From assembly GCF_030817495.1 (NCBI RefSeq), contig NZ_JAUSZK010000001.1:4629001-4693000 (forward strand): a DNA stretch of 64,000 nucleotides, written 5' to 3'. Position numbers and translations under genes: made by a program. Positions 26,461-34,966 of the stretch are shown piece by piece. Origin of the DNA: Streptomyces sp. V3I7 (GTDB taxonomy: Bacteria > Actinomycetota > Actinomycetes > Streptomycetales > Streptomycetaceae). A model generated the notes under the pieces. It saw nothing but the letters and a program-made list of their open reading frames with translations. It was not told the DNA's origin and ran no database searches. Numbering within the stretch: position 1 is the first letter of the stretch; each line of letters begins with the position of its first letter.

Positions 26461-26673
26461 GCGTGCTCTCCGTTTCGTCTGCGTCTTCGTCTGCGGCACG
26501 GATTCCCTGTCGCGCCACAAAAATCGCCCACCGAGGTGAGCGGAGCCCTCTTGACAATACCCCTGGCCCTCGATATGGCGCCCGCCGACCCATGTCGTCC
26601 TTCGCAGCCCCGGGGGACGTGAAACAATCGGACTGGCTCACCGGTATCAACAGCGAGCAGGAGACACAGCACG

Positions 26674-27699
26674 ATGCGCATCGGAGTTCTCACCGCAGGC
26701 GGCGACTGCCCCGGCCTGAACGCAGTGATCCGGTCGGTCGTGCACCGCTCGGTGGCCCAGTACGGCGACGAGGCCATCGGTTTCCAGGACGGCTACCGGG
26801 GGCTGCTCGACGGCCACTACCGCCCCCTCGACCTGGACGCGGTCAGCGGCATCCTCTCCCTCGGCGGCACCATCCTCGGCTCCTCCCGACTGGAGCGCGA
26901 CCGGCTGCGCGAGGCCTGCGAGCGGGCGACCGACATGGTCGAGGAGTTCGGCATCGACGCGCTGATCCCGATCGGTGGCGAGGGCACGCTCACGGCGGCC
27001 CGGATGCTGTCCGACGCGGGTCTGCCCGTGGTCGGCGTCCCGAAGACCATCGACAACGACATCTCCGCCACGGACCGCACCTTCGGCTTCGACACCGCGG
27101 TCGGCGTGGCCACGGAGGCGATGGACCGCCTGAAGACCACGGCCGAGTCCCACCAGCGCGTGATGGTCGTCGAGGTCATGGGCCGGCACGCCGGCTGGAT
27201 CGCCCTGGAGTCCGGCATGGCCGCCGGCGCCCACGGCATCTGCCTGCCCGAGCGCGCCTTCGACCCCGCCGACCTGATGAAGATGGTCGAGGAGCGCTTC
27301 GCCCGCGGCAAGAAGTTCGCCGTCATCTGCGTCGCCGAGGGCGCCCACCCCGCCGAGGGCACCATGGACTACGGCCACGGCGCGATCGACCAGTACGGCC
27401 ACGAGCGCTTCCAGGGCATCGGCACGGCGCTCGCCTACGAGCTGGAGCGCCGCCTCGGCAAGGAGGCCAAGCCGGTCATCCTCGGCCACATCCAGCGCGG
27501 GGGCACCCCGACCGCCTACGACCGCGTCCTCGCCACCCGCTTCGGCTGGCACGCCGTCGAAGCCGCCCACCGCGGCGACTTCGGCAAGATGACCGCGCTG
27601 CGTGGCACGGACATCGAGATGGTGCCGCTGGCGGAGGCCGTGACGGAGCTGAAGACGGTGCCGAAGGACCGGATGGACGAGGCGGAGTCGGTGTTCTGA
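26674..27699 (+). CDS. pfkA: 6-phosphofructokinase, group III
   Basis: A 341-residue glycolytic kinase phosphorylating fructose 6-phosphate. The ATP site motif GGEGT places Gly at 104 (E. coli numbering happens to coincide), the feature of ATP users; PPi enzymes have Asp there. PKTIDND at 123-129 has the Lys124 of the group III (mixed-substrate) lineage in place of the Gly of E. coli. The catalytic TIDND base and the substrate motif MGRHAGW are intact. It is most likely ATP-dependent, as reported for Streptomyces PfkA enzymes. AGCAGGAGACAC precedes the ATG. Confidence 0.94.
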   Translation: MRIGVLTAGGDCPGLNAVIRSVVHRSVAQYGDEAIGFQDGYRGLLDGHYRPLDLDAVSGILSLGGTILGSSRLERDRLREACERATDMVEEFGIDALIPIGGEGTLTAARMLSDAGLPVVGVPKTIDNDISATDRTFGFDTAVGVATEAMDRLKTTAESHQRVMVVEVMGRHAGWIALESGMAAGAHGICLPERAFDPADLMKMVEERFARGKKFAVICVAEGAHPAEGTMDYGHGAIDQYGHERFQGIGTALAYELERRLGKEAKPVILGHIQRGGTPTAYDRVLATRFGWHAVEAAHRGDFGKMTALRGTDIEMVPLAEAVTELKTVPKDRMDEAESVF

Positions 27700-27727
27700 C
27701 CCGCTTGCCCCGGCGGGACCGTTGCGC

Positions 27728-28174
27728 TCAGACGCTGATGATGCCGATCGAGGGCTGCCCCGGAAGCTCCAGAGCGGCGGCACACAGCTTCGGTATGTGC
27801 GAACTGTCAGACGTCACCAGGCGGACGGGCGGTGCGCTGAGCGCCGCCGTGGCAACGACGACAGCATCCACGAGACATTCGTGGCCGTCGAGGCCGGTCG
27901 CGTCCAGCAGCTGCCCCGCTGCCTGGATGACGCCGTCGTCGACGGGCCTGGTGTCCAGCCGGGACAACAGGAACGCGAGACGCCGGCCAGCGTGCCCCGT
28001 GCGCCTCACTTCGAGGGGTGTGAGAGCGGACAGCGCCACCTTTCGGCCGTGCTGCTCGGCGGACTTGATCCGGGCGCGCATTCCGTCGTCGCCGTCGACG
28101 TACAAGGACAGGCCCTGGGCGTCCAGCACGAGGGTACCTCCGGCCTTGACCCTCGCCTTGAGCCGTTTGCTCAC
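27728..28174 (-). CDS. PIN-domain toxin (VapC-like)
   Basis: A 148-residue PIN-fold nuclease. Acidic residues expected at the metal site are visible: Asp in LVLDAQGLSLYVDG, Glu in LTPLEVRR, Asp in LVDAVVVATAA, and Asp in VTSDSSHIPKL. VapC toxins cleave tRNA or rRNA. The GTG start overlaps the antitoxin stop by 4 nt (GTGA), the classic antitoxin-first arrangement. It lies 28 nt from the convergent pfkA end. The target RNA cannot be predicted. Confidence 0.85.
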   Translation of the reverse strand: MSKRLKARVKAGGTLVLDAQGLSLYVDGDDGMRARIKSAEQHGRKVALSALTPLEVRRTGHAGRRLAFLLSRLDTRPVDDGVIQAAGQLLDATGLDGHECLVDAVVVATAALSAPPVRLVTSDSSHIPKLCAAALELPGQPSIGIISV

Positions 28175-28413
28175 CACTCGGATTCCGCCCGCCTCATGGC
28201 CTCGTCGCTGACAGGCCCGAACTCGCGCTCGTCGGCCTCGACCACTTCGCGCAGCTTGGCCATGGCCAGCCACTGCTCCAGTGCCTCGGAGACGACGGAT
28301 GAGAAGCCCGTCTTTCCGGTCCGCGCCTCGACTTCCTTTATCAGCGACTGGGGCAGCGAGACCGACCGCTTTCCGGCCCGCTCCGGCGTGGGGGAAACAG
28401 CGTGTGTACCCAT
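28171..28413 (-). CDS. ribbon-helix-helix antitoxin (CopG/VapB-like)
   Basis: An 80-residue protein. The N-terminal ribbon-helix-helix (RSVSLPQSLIKEVEARTG, then FSSVVSEALEQWL) is followed by an acidic toxin-wrapping tail (EADEREFGPVSDEA). The ATG start (MGTHAV) has TACATT 7 nt upstream and no Shine-Dalgarno, so it may be leaderless; an in-frame TTG two codons earlier is less likely. With the PIN gene it forms a type II toxin-antitoxin operon, probably autoregulated. Confidence 0.83.
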   Translation of the reverse strand: MGTHAVSPTPERAGKRSVSLPQSLIKEVEARTGKTGFSSVVSEALEQWLAMAKLREVVEADEREFGPVSDEAMRRAESEW

Positions 28414-28478
28414 ACCCAAAATGTACTACTGCTGGTAGGAAAGAACCTGGGATCGGGTGGACCGGAGGCCGAAGCGGT

Positions 28479-29315
28479 TCAGCCCTTGACCGCCCCGCCC
28501 AGTGCGAATCCGCCCCCGAGCCGCCGCGCCACCAGCACGTACAGCAGGATCACCGGGGTCGAGTACAGCATCGAGAACGCGGCGAGCTGGCCGTAGACGA
28601 CCGTGCCGCGGTTGCCGAAGAACTCGTTGATTTCGACCGACGCGGGCATCTGGTCGGGGGACAGCAGGAGCATGAAGGGGACGAAGAAGTTGCCCCACAT
28701 CAGTACGAACGAGAAGACCGTCACCACGGCGACCCCGGGCCCCATGAGCGGCAGCACGATCCGGACGAGTGACTGAAGGGACGACGCGCCGTCCGTCCAC
28801 GCCGCCTCCTCCAGCTCCTTGGGTACGCCGTCCATGAAGTTCTTCATGATCCATATGGCGAAGGGGAGTTGGGAGGCGGTGAAGAACAGGATCGTGCCCT
28901 GCATGGTGGCGATGAGGTTGACGCGGACGAACAGGGCGTAGACCGGGACCATGATCGCCGTGACCGGCAGGCAGGTCGCGAAGAGGATCGTGAGCAGGAA
29001 CGGGCGGTTGAGGCGGGAGCGGAAGCGGGACAGGGGGTAGGCGGCCAGGGCCGCGCACACCACGGTCAGCAGGGTCGCGCTGCCGCACAGGATCAGGCTG
29101 TTGAGCAGCGGCGTGAGCGTGATGTCGGGGGTGAGGATCGCGTCGAAGTTGCCGAGGGTGAGGGCGTCGGGCATCCGTACCCGGAGGTCGGCGTGCGGGT
29201 TCAGGGAGGACAGGACGACCCAGGCGAGCGGGAGGACGAAGCCGGCCGCCACGACCAACAGGCCCGCGTCGGCGGCCAGTCGACGGGTCGTACGGCGGGA
29301 GAGAGTCGGTGCCAT
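28479..29315 (-). CDS. sugar ABC transporter permease (MalG-type)
   Basis: A 278-residue CUT1-family inner-membrane permease with six spans. The EAA loop ELEEAAWTDGASSLQSLVRI, which docks on the ATPase, lies near residue 185. The ending GGGFALGGAVKG is typical of MalG-like Streptomyces permeases. It follows the first permease gene by 8 nt in the operon binding protein - permease 1 - permease 2. No ATPase gene is linked; in Streptomyces the shared ATPase MsiK usually energises such systems. Confidence 0.93.
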   Translation of the reverse strand: MAPTLSRRTTRRLAADAGLLVVAAGFVLPLAWVVLSSLNPHADLRVRMPDALTLGNFDAILTPDITLTPLLNSLILCGSATLLTVVCAALAAYPLSRFRSRLNRPFLLTILFATCLPVTAIMVPVYALFVRVNLIATMQGTILFFTASQLPFAIWIMKNFMDGVPKELEEAAWTDGASSLQSLVRIVLPLMGPGVAVVTVFSFVLMWGNFFVPFMLLLSPDQMPASVEINEFFGNRGTVVYGQLAAFSMLYSTPVILLYVLVARRLGGGFALGGAVKG

Positions 29316-29323
29316 GGCTGGGG

Positions 29324-30183
29324 TCAGACCTCCGTCCGCAGCAGGCGCAGATACACCAGGGAGAAGAGCGAGCCGACGACCAGGAGGAGCAGGGCGACCG
29401 CCGTGCCGTAGCCGATCGCGCTCTTCTGGAAGGCCTGCTCGTACATGAACAGGGGAAGCGTCTGGCTGCGGTTGCCCGGGCCGCCCCGCGTCATCACCCA
29501 GATCAGCCCGAAGACGGACAGTGTCTGGAGGGTGTTGAGCATCAGGTTGGTGCCGATGGAGCGGCGGATCATCGGCAGCGTGATGTGCCACATGCGCCGC
29601 CAGCCGCCCGCCCCGTCCACCTCGGCGGCCTCCGTGATCTCCTTCGGGATCTCGCCCAGCGCGGCGGTGTAGACGAGCATCGAGAAGGCCGTGCCGCGCC
29701 AGACGTTGGCGAAGGACACGGCGAGGATCGGAAGGGTGAACAGCCAGTTCTGGGTGGGGAGATGGAGCCAGTCCAGGATGGCGTTCAGGGTGCCCTCGCG
29801 GCGGAAGAAGGCGTAGAGCAGGAAGCCGGCCACCACCTCTGGCAGCACCCACGCCGTGACCACGACCCCGCCGGTGAGCGTGCGCACCGGCTTCGACGCG
29901 CGCTGCATGAGGGCCGCGAGGGCGAGCCCGAGGGTGTTCTGGCCGATGAGGGACGACAGGACCGTGAACACCAGGGTCAGCCATACGGCGTTGCGGAACG
30001 CCTCGTCCCCGAACGCCGTACGGAAGTTGTCGAGGCCGACGAACGAGGAGTGCGCCTGGCCGGTGAGCTGGAGGTCGGTGAAGGCGATGAGGACGCAGTA
30101 GGCGAGCGGGCCGGCGAGGAAGAGGAGCAGGACGACGACGGCGGGGTGAGGGGGAGGGCACGTACCAGGCGGCGACGGATCAC
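29324..30183 (-). pseudogene. sugar ABC transporter permease (MalF-type), frameshifted
   Basis: A CUT1 permease interrupted near its start. A GTG overlapping the binding-protein stop (GTGA) begins VIRRRLVRALPLTP, then the frame is lost. The adjacent frame continues AVVVLLLFLAGPLAYCVLIA and the rest of a normal permease, including the EAA loop EITEAAEVDGAGGWRRM. One base is missing in a G run at 30143-30146; adding it restores 286 residues. The downstream frame has no ATG, GTG or TTG until well past the first membrane segment. It is either a sequencing error, a true null, or a slippage-controlled gene. If real, the transporter is probably inactive. Confidence 0.8.
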
Positions 30184-31601
30184 TTCTGGGTCACTTGGTC
30201 GTCCGCGGCCCGCTTGAGCGCCTCGTCGTAGTCGCGCGCCGCCTTCTCGACCGAGGAGTCGCCTGTCGTCACGCCCTCCATCGCCTCCTGGATGGCGGTG
30301 GAGACCTTCGGGTACGCCGGGTAGGCGGGCCGGTAGTGGGTGCTGGCGACGAGGTCGGTGAAGAACTTGATGCCGGGCTGGGCCTTGACGTACGCCGGAT
30401 CGGCGGCGACGTCCTTGCGGACCGCGATACCGGAGTTGGCGATGTACCACTTCTGGGCGTTGGCCTTGGTCTGCATCGTCCTGATGAAGTCGAAGGCGAG
30501 GTCGGGGTTGCCCGCCTTGGCCGGGATCGCCCAGGTCCAGCCGCCGGACATGCTCACCTTGCCCGGGGCCTGGCCGTGCTGGGTGGGCATCGCGGCGAGG
30601 CCGAGCTTCTTGGACCACTCGGGCCAGGCGTGGCCGGCGCCGGGCAGCCAGTCCTGGGGCAGCCAGGAGCCGTCGAGGTTGATGCCGAGCTTGCCCTGCG
30701 GGAGGAACTCGTCGCGGGCCCGGATGGCGATGTTGGGGTCGAGCGCGTCGGAGACGTCGGGCCCGAGCTTCTCCTTGTACACGGTCTGGACGAAGGAGAG
30801 GGCGTCCTTGAAGGGCTGCCCCGCGGTGATCCACTTCTTGCTCGCGCTGTCGTAGAGGGGCTCGGCGTTCGCGTCGCCCGTGCCGTAGAGGAGCATCTCG
30901 AAGCCCTGCATGGCGGCGGCCTCACCGGCGGGCTTGCCCGTGTAGACGTTGAGCGGGATGACACCGGGCACCTTCCGCTTGATGGTGCGCGCGGCGTCGA
31001 GGACCTCGTCCCACGTCCTCGGCTGCCAGTCGGCGGGCAGCCCCGCCTTCTTGAACACGCCCTTGTCGAACCACAGGCCCCGGGTGTCGGTGCCCTCCGG
31101 GATGCCGTACGTCTTCCCGTCCTCGGCCTTGGCCGCGGTCTTCGCCGTGTCGATGAACTGGTCCCAGTCCTTCCACTTGGCGAGGTACGGGTCGAGTGGC
31201 CTCAAGTACCCGCTGGTGATGTCCGAGTTGATGAGGAAGGTGTCCTCGTAGACCACGTCGGGCGCGGTCTTGGGGGAGCGGAGCATCTGCTGGAGCTTGG
31301 TGTAGTACTCCGAGTCCGGCGCCTTGATGGGCACCAACTCGACCTTCTTTCCCGGGTACTTCTTCTCGAACTGCTTCTTCATGTCGGCGAGGTACGTGTC
31401 CATCACCTTGATGGAGTTGTCCGTCGACTGCTTGAAACTGACCCTGACGGTGTCCGGGCTACTGCCCGAGCTGCCGCTACAGGCGGTGAGGGCGGACGCG
31501 GCGAGGGCGGTGGAGAGGAGGGCGGTGAGGGCGATGCGGGCGGGCCGGGAGGTGCGGGTGGCACGGGCAGTGCGAGCGGTGCGGGCGGCGGCGGGACGCA
31601 C
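30180..31601 (-). CDS. sugar ABC transporter substrate-binding lipoprotein
   Basis: A 473-residue cluster-B/CUT1 extracellular binding protein. A basic N-terminus, a hydrophobic stretch and the lipobox LTAC (ASALTACSGSSG) show lipoprotein export. The mature protein has two alpha/beta lobes with typical motifs (APDVVYEDTFLINSD, WQPRTWDEVLDAARTI, GGWTWAIPAKAGNPDLAFDF). The GTG start (VRPAAARTART) lies 8 nt after AGGAGG; an ATG two codons earlier is only 2 nt from it. Substrate is unknown; such proteins bind oligosaccharides. The stop overlaps the next permease start. Confidence 0.92.
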   Translation of the reverse strand: MRPAAARTARTARATRTSRPARIALTALLSTALAASALTACSGSSGSSPDTVRVSFKQSTDNSIKVMDTYLADMKKQFEKKYPGKKVELVPIKAPDSEYYTKLQQMLRSPKTAPDVVYEDTFLINSDITSGYLRPLDPYLAKWKDWDQFIDTAKTAAKAEDGKTYGIPEGTDTRGLWFDKGVFKKAGLPADWQPRTWDEVLDAARTIKRKVPGVIPLNVYTGKPAGEAAAMQGFEMLLYGTGDANAEPLYDSASKKWITAGQPFKDALSFVQTVYKEKLGPDVSDALDPNIAIRARDEFLPQGKLGINLDGSWLPQDWLPGAGHAWPEWSKKLGLAAMPTQHGQAPGKVSMSGGWTWAIPAKAGNPDLAFDFIRTMQTKANAQKWYIANSGIAVRKDVAADPAYVKAQPGIKFFTDLVASTHYRPAYPAYPKVSTAIQEAMEGVTTGDSSVEKAARDYDEALKRAADDQVTQK

Positions 31602-31654
31602 GGGCATGACCTCCTGCGGACTCACTGGGCTGTGGCCGGGATGGTTGCGGTGCG

Positions 31655-31684
31655 AACGTAAGAGGAGTGGTCTGGTCGGGTCAA
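31655..31684 (-). promoter_or_regulatory. promoter of sugar transporter operon
   Basis: On the minus strand, TTGACC and TACGTT are separated by 18 nt, about 54 nt upstream of the binding-protein start. It is the best consensus promoter in this gap. Confidence 0.6.
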
Positions 31685-31706
31685 TGTGTGTGCGCGGGAT
31701 TGGGTG

Positions 31707-31730
31707 CCGCGAACTTCATGAAGTCCGCGG
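31707..31730 (-). promoter_or_regulatory. 24-bp palindrome upstream of sugar operon promoter
   Basis: The core ACTTCATGAAGT is flanked by CCGCG and CGCGG arms (22 of 24 positions symmetric). It lies 22 bp upstream of the -35 box, a position compatible with an activator or a distal repressor site. Confidence 0.5.
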
Positions 31731-31761
31731 CCCGAGTGGGGACTTCACTGTGCGATCACCG

Positions 31762-31968
31762 TCACGGCTCCAGGGCTCTGGTGATCAGTACGCGGGCCAG
31801 AATGCGCATGGCCACCGGGTCCGGCTCGACGAGGTCGGCGTGCTCGGTGTGCGCCCATACGTCCCGACCGGGCCCCGTGTTGGTCGGCTCGAACCGCAGG
31901 TGCACCGCGGCGTCGGGGGCGCTGATCGGCTGGCCGCAGTAGCGGCACACGGGCAGTCCGAGGGTCAC
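31762..31968 (-). CDS. small zinc-ribbon-like protein
   Basis: A 68-residue protein opening VTLGLPVCRYCGQPISA: one CxxC pair near the start, like half of a zinc ribbon, but no second clear pair. A short HTEHADLVEPDP segment and a helical tail follow. The GTG lies 2 nt after the stop of the DUF6415 gene with an AGGTTGATC leader inside that gene. I do not recognise a function; it probably acts with its two upstream neighbours. Confidence 0.65.
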   Translation of the reverse strand: MTLGLPVCRYCGQPISAPDAAVHLRFEPTNTGPGRDVWAHTEHADLVEPDPVAMRILARVLITRALEP

Positions 31969-31970
31969 GA

Positions 31971-32378
31971 TCAACCTCCGGCCTGACCATGGCGGTTGCC
32001 GACCTTTTCGTAGTGGTCGCACAAGGCGTCCAGGGCTCGGGCCAGGCGTCTGGCGTGGCCGGCGACTCCTCCGTATCTGCGGCTGGGTTCGGAGTTGAGC
32101 CTGCGGCGTGCGTCGCCGACGCAAGCGAGCGCGCAGTAGCGGGGAATGCTCTCCTTGCCGAGCCTACGGACCGTTGCCTCGACCTCCGGGATGAGCAGCT
32201 CCAGGTGGCGGCGTACCGTCCGGGTCAGTGACTCGATCTCCGCGTCGGACGGCGGCAGTACCTCCGGGACGGCGTCCGGATCCAGCAGGATTCTCACGGT
32301 CTCGCGCATCGCCGCGAGGTCCAGCGGGTCTCCTTCGCTTTGATCTGCCGCAGCCGTCGGTCGGGTTGTAGGTTTCAT
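31971..32378 (-). CDS. DUF6415-like protein
   Basis: A 135-residue helical protein of the type found beside XRE regulators in Streptomyces (DUF6415 family, natural-product-associated). Acidic and helical in the first half (LAAMRETVRILLDPDAVPEV, AEIESLTRTVRRHLELLIPE), basic in the second (ARRRLNSEPSRRYGGVAGHARRL). No membrane span or signal peptide. It lies 122 nt downstream of the XRE regulator gene on the same strand. Function is unknown. Confidence 0.7.
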   Translation of the reverse strand: MKPTTRPTAAADQSEGDPLDLAAMRETVRILLDPDAVPEVLPPSDAEIESLTRTVRRHLELLIPEVEATVRRLGKESIPRYCALACVGDARRRLNSEPSRRYGGVAGHARRLARALDALCDHYEKVGNRHGQAGG

Positions 32379-32500
32379 GGTGTCGGCGCTCCCTCGAAGC
32401 GTTGACCAAGCCCCGGGGCCCTGCCAGGCCGCCGGGGTCCTGCGGCTTCGACGGTAGAAGCGCCTGCGCGGTACTGCCGACCGTAATCCGGTCGCTACGC

Positions 32501-33751
32501 TCAGGCAGCGAGGAGGCCCACCTTCGCCGCCAGTTCCGAGGCACGCCGGCGACGTGGCTCCCGCGTCGATTCGACCTGCTCCAAGAGGATCGCTCGCGCG
32601 TAGCCGTTGTATCGGATCGTCTCCGGCGCCGCCTCGTAGGCCTTCTCCAATGATGCGAGTGCCACGTCCGGTTGGTTGTCGAGCTGGTAGCCCCGTGCTT
32701 CTTCGATCCGGTGCCTGGCGCGGCGGGGGCGGGACTGGATGGTCGTCCGGTTCGCGCGGGCCGCTTGCCGTACCGACTCACCGCCTTGGTGCAGCTCCAC
32801 AGCCACTGTCACGGCATGAGCGCCCATGACGGCTCGGCTGAAGCTGGTGACGGGGTGGTAGTACTCGGCGGGCAACCGTGTCGCCATGGCGTTGGCCTTG
32901 TCCCAGTGCCGCCATGCCGTACCACTTTCCTGACGGCGGGCTGCGGTATAGCCGAGCTCGAACTCAAGGGCGCCCGCGATGGCGAGGACGTCGCGCGAGG
33001 CATCGGGCAACAGTGGCTCAAGGAAACGTACAGCCTCGCTGTTGACGGCGTCGGCGGCGCCGTAATGCCTCGGCCCGGAGTCGCGGTGGGCCTGGGCGAG
33101 CAGCCACGAGGCGACGCCGATGGCATGCGGGTCTTCGCTCTCCTGAGCGGCGGTCATGCAGCGTTCGGCGACGCGCCACAGCAAGGACGAGTCGGGCTGG
33201 TAGGCGATGAAGAACTGCGACAGCGCGTAGGCCTGGGCGAGTTGGGATTGCGCGAAGCGCCTCTCAACTGCGGTGTCGGCATTTCGGACGAGGGCCTGGG
33301 TGTCGCGGATCAGGTCGGGCAGCAGCCTGCCGATCGCCTCACGATGGTTCTTTGAGGCATGGCGTGCCTTCCAAGCGGCGTGCAGTCGGGCCTCGAGATG
33401 TGACACCGGCGGTGGCTCGACGCCGGTGCCGAGCGGGAAGCTGTCGATGGCGGACCTGACGGCGGCGAGGCGTGGATGACCGGGGCCGATGAACAGGTCC
33501 ACGTTCGCGTCCGAGCGTCCCGTCAGCTCCGCCAGGTCCCGGACCCGCAGCGCCTCGGCGATGCGCAGCACCGTGTCGAGGCGGGGTGGCTTCTGCTGGC
33601 CGTTCTCGATCTTCCGCACGGTGTGCTCCGAGAGGCCGATGAGACCGCCGAGTTGGGCCTGGGTCATCCCACGGCGTTCACGGAGGATCTGCACCCTCTG
33701 ACCGAACCGCAGGGGATCGGCGTACGGACCCGGAGTAGCTTCTGAGGACAT
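32501..33751 (-). CDS. XRE-family regulator with TPR-like domain
   Basis: A 416-residue protein. The HTH at about residues 12-66 is clear: RFGQRVQILRERRGMTQAQ, LIGLSEHTVRKIENGQQKPP. The remaining 330 residues are alpha-helical, resembling the TPR regions of Streptomyces signalling regulators (FIAYQPDSSLLWRVAERCM, ASLEKAYEAAPETIRY). The frame stays open well upstream, but the ATG MSSEATPG immediately precedes the domain and is preferred. It lies upstream of the DUF6415 and zinc-ribbon genes. Confidence 0.85.
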   Translation of the reverse strand: MSSEATPGPYADPLRFGQRVQILRERRGMTQAQLGGLIGLSEHTVRKIENGQQKPPRLDTVLRIAEALRVRDLAELTGRSDANVDLFIGPGHPRLAAVRSAIDSFPLGTGVEPPPVSHLEARLHAAWKARHASKNHREAIGRLLPDLIRDTQALVRNADTAVERRFAQSQLAQAYALSQFFIAYQPDSSLLWRVAERCMTAAQESEDPHAIGVASWLLAQAHRDSGPRHYGAADAVNSEAVRFLEPLLPDASRDVLAIAGALEFELGYTAARRQESGTAWRHWDKANAMATRLPAEYYHPVTSFSRAVMGAHAVTVAVELHQGGESVRQAARANRTTIQSRPRRARHRIEEARGYQLDNQPDVALASLEKAYEAAPETIRYNGYARAILLEQVESTREPRRRRASELAAKVGLLAA

Positions 33752-33932
33752 AACGGCGTTGCCCCTTCTGCCGGTTTCGTCATTGCCAGGGTAGAGGGAA
33801 GGTCGGTTTTCCGTGGCGATCAGGCTCGGCTTTGACATCGGGACGGCCCGTGCACCCTTGGGCGCGATGCCCGTGTGGGCGATACGAGGTGTACTGCAAG
33901 GGTTCCCCCGCCCGGCCGTGTCCGGTGCATGG

Positions 33933-34883
33933 TCAGTCGTCGAAGGAGGGGCACTGACCGACGTGGCGTTCGTGGCCGTTGAGGGCAGTGGGTTCGCAAA
34001 GCGCAGTGTGGCGCAGGTGTTCAGCGAGCACGGCCGTGGCCGGTGACGAGACACGGTCCCTGACGCCCCAGGCCAGCAAATGGTGGCGGCGGGCCCAGGA
34101 ATCCCCCAGTTCGCACACGTCGAGTGGCTGGCGGGAGTCGACGGCGCGGCGCGGTACGACGGCGAGCCCGATGCCGGCGGCGGCGAGGGCCACGAGGACG
34201 TGGAGGTTGGCAACGGTGGTGCGATAGCGCACTGCGGGGGCGTGAGGCCCGAGGCGCTTCTCGATCCAACGTCGCAGTGAAGAACCGGCGTTGAGTCCAA
34301 CGAGAGGGTGCTCGGCGACCTCGTGGTAGGCCAGCGCGGTCCGTCCGGACAGGATCCCTCCGGCCTGGCCGATGACGACGAGGGAGTCGTCGCCAAGAGG
34401 TTCCATGCGCAGGCCGCAGTCGCGGGCCTCGTCGTCTAGGACGACTCCCAGGTCCGCCTCGCCGTCAGTGAGCATTCGCACGGTCTGAGGGGTGCGGCTT
34501 TCGAAGACCCTGACATCGACATCCGGGTGGGCGCGGAGGAACGAGATCAGGGCCTGCGGCACGAGCCGATGCATAGCGGAGCCGCCGCCCAGCAGGGTGA
34601 GCGGAGCGGTCGGGGAGCGGGTATAACTCGCGACGGCGCTTTCGAGCCGTACGGTCTGGGCGATGACGTCGCGCGCATGGCGGGCCAAGGTCATCCCCGC
34701 CGGTGTGGGCCGCACGCCCCGTCGGCCTCGGATCAGGAGGGCCACACCGGCGTGGCGTTCCAGTGATCGGATCCTGGCACTGGCTGAAGGCAGGCTCAGA
34801 CGCATCCGGTGAGCGCCCGCCGTGATCGATCCTTCAGCCACGATGTGGAGGAAGAGCCGCAGGTCGTCCAAGTCGTAGCGCAC
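33933..34883 (-). CDS. LysR family transcriptional regulator
   Basis: A 316-residue LTTR. The N-terminal winged HTH is MRYDLDDLRLFLHIVAEGSI followed by LSLPSASARIRSLERHAGVALL. The C-terminal substrate-binding domain spans about residues 90-295. It is divergent from the TauE/SafE exporter gene with only 83 nt between starts, the classic LTTR arrangement. A perfect 11-bp inverted repeat in that gap is the likely binding site, so it probably controls the exporter and itself. Confidence 0.93.
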   Translation of the reverse strand: MRYDLDDLRLFLHIVAEGSITAGAHRMRLSLPSASARIRSLERHAGVALLIRGRRGVRPTPAGMTLARHARDVIAQTVRLESAVASYTRSPTAPLTLLGGGSAMHRLVPQALISFLRAHPDVDVRVFESRTPQTVRMLTDGEADLGVVLDDEARDCGLRMEPLGDDSLVVIGQAGGILSGRTALAYHEVAEHPLVGLNAGSSLRRWIEKRLGPHAPAVRYRTTVANLHVLVALAAAGIGLAVVPRRAVDSRQPLDVCELGDSWARRHHLLAWGVRDRVSSPATAVLAEHLRHTALCEPTALNGHERHVGQCPSFDD

Positions 34884-34886
34884 CGC

Positions 34887-34915
34887 CTCAGCCTAAGTTC
34901 CAGCCTTAGGCTGAG
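34887..34915. promoter_or_regulatory. operator between lysR and tauE genes
   Basis: CTCAGCCTAAG and CTTAGGCTGAG form a perfect 11-bp inverted repeat with a 7-nt spacer, starting 4 nt upstream of the lysR GTG. It is a candidate LTTR binding site. Confidence 0.65.
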
Positions 34916-34966
34916 TAAGGCGATTACGCATTGTGGGCTCACCGTTCACAGGGCGATGCTCGGCGT

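Noticed and set aside
29324..29971. Normal short permease starting at the GTG 29971
   Set aside because: It would lack the first membrane segment, which is plainly encoded upstream in the same frame, and the true start overlaps the binding-protein stop.
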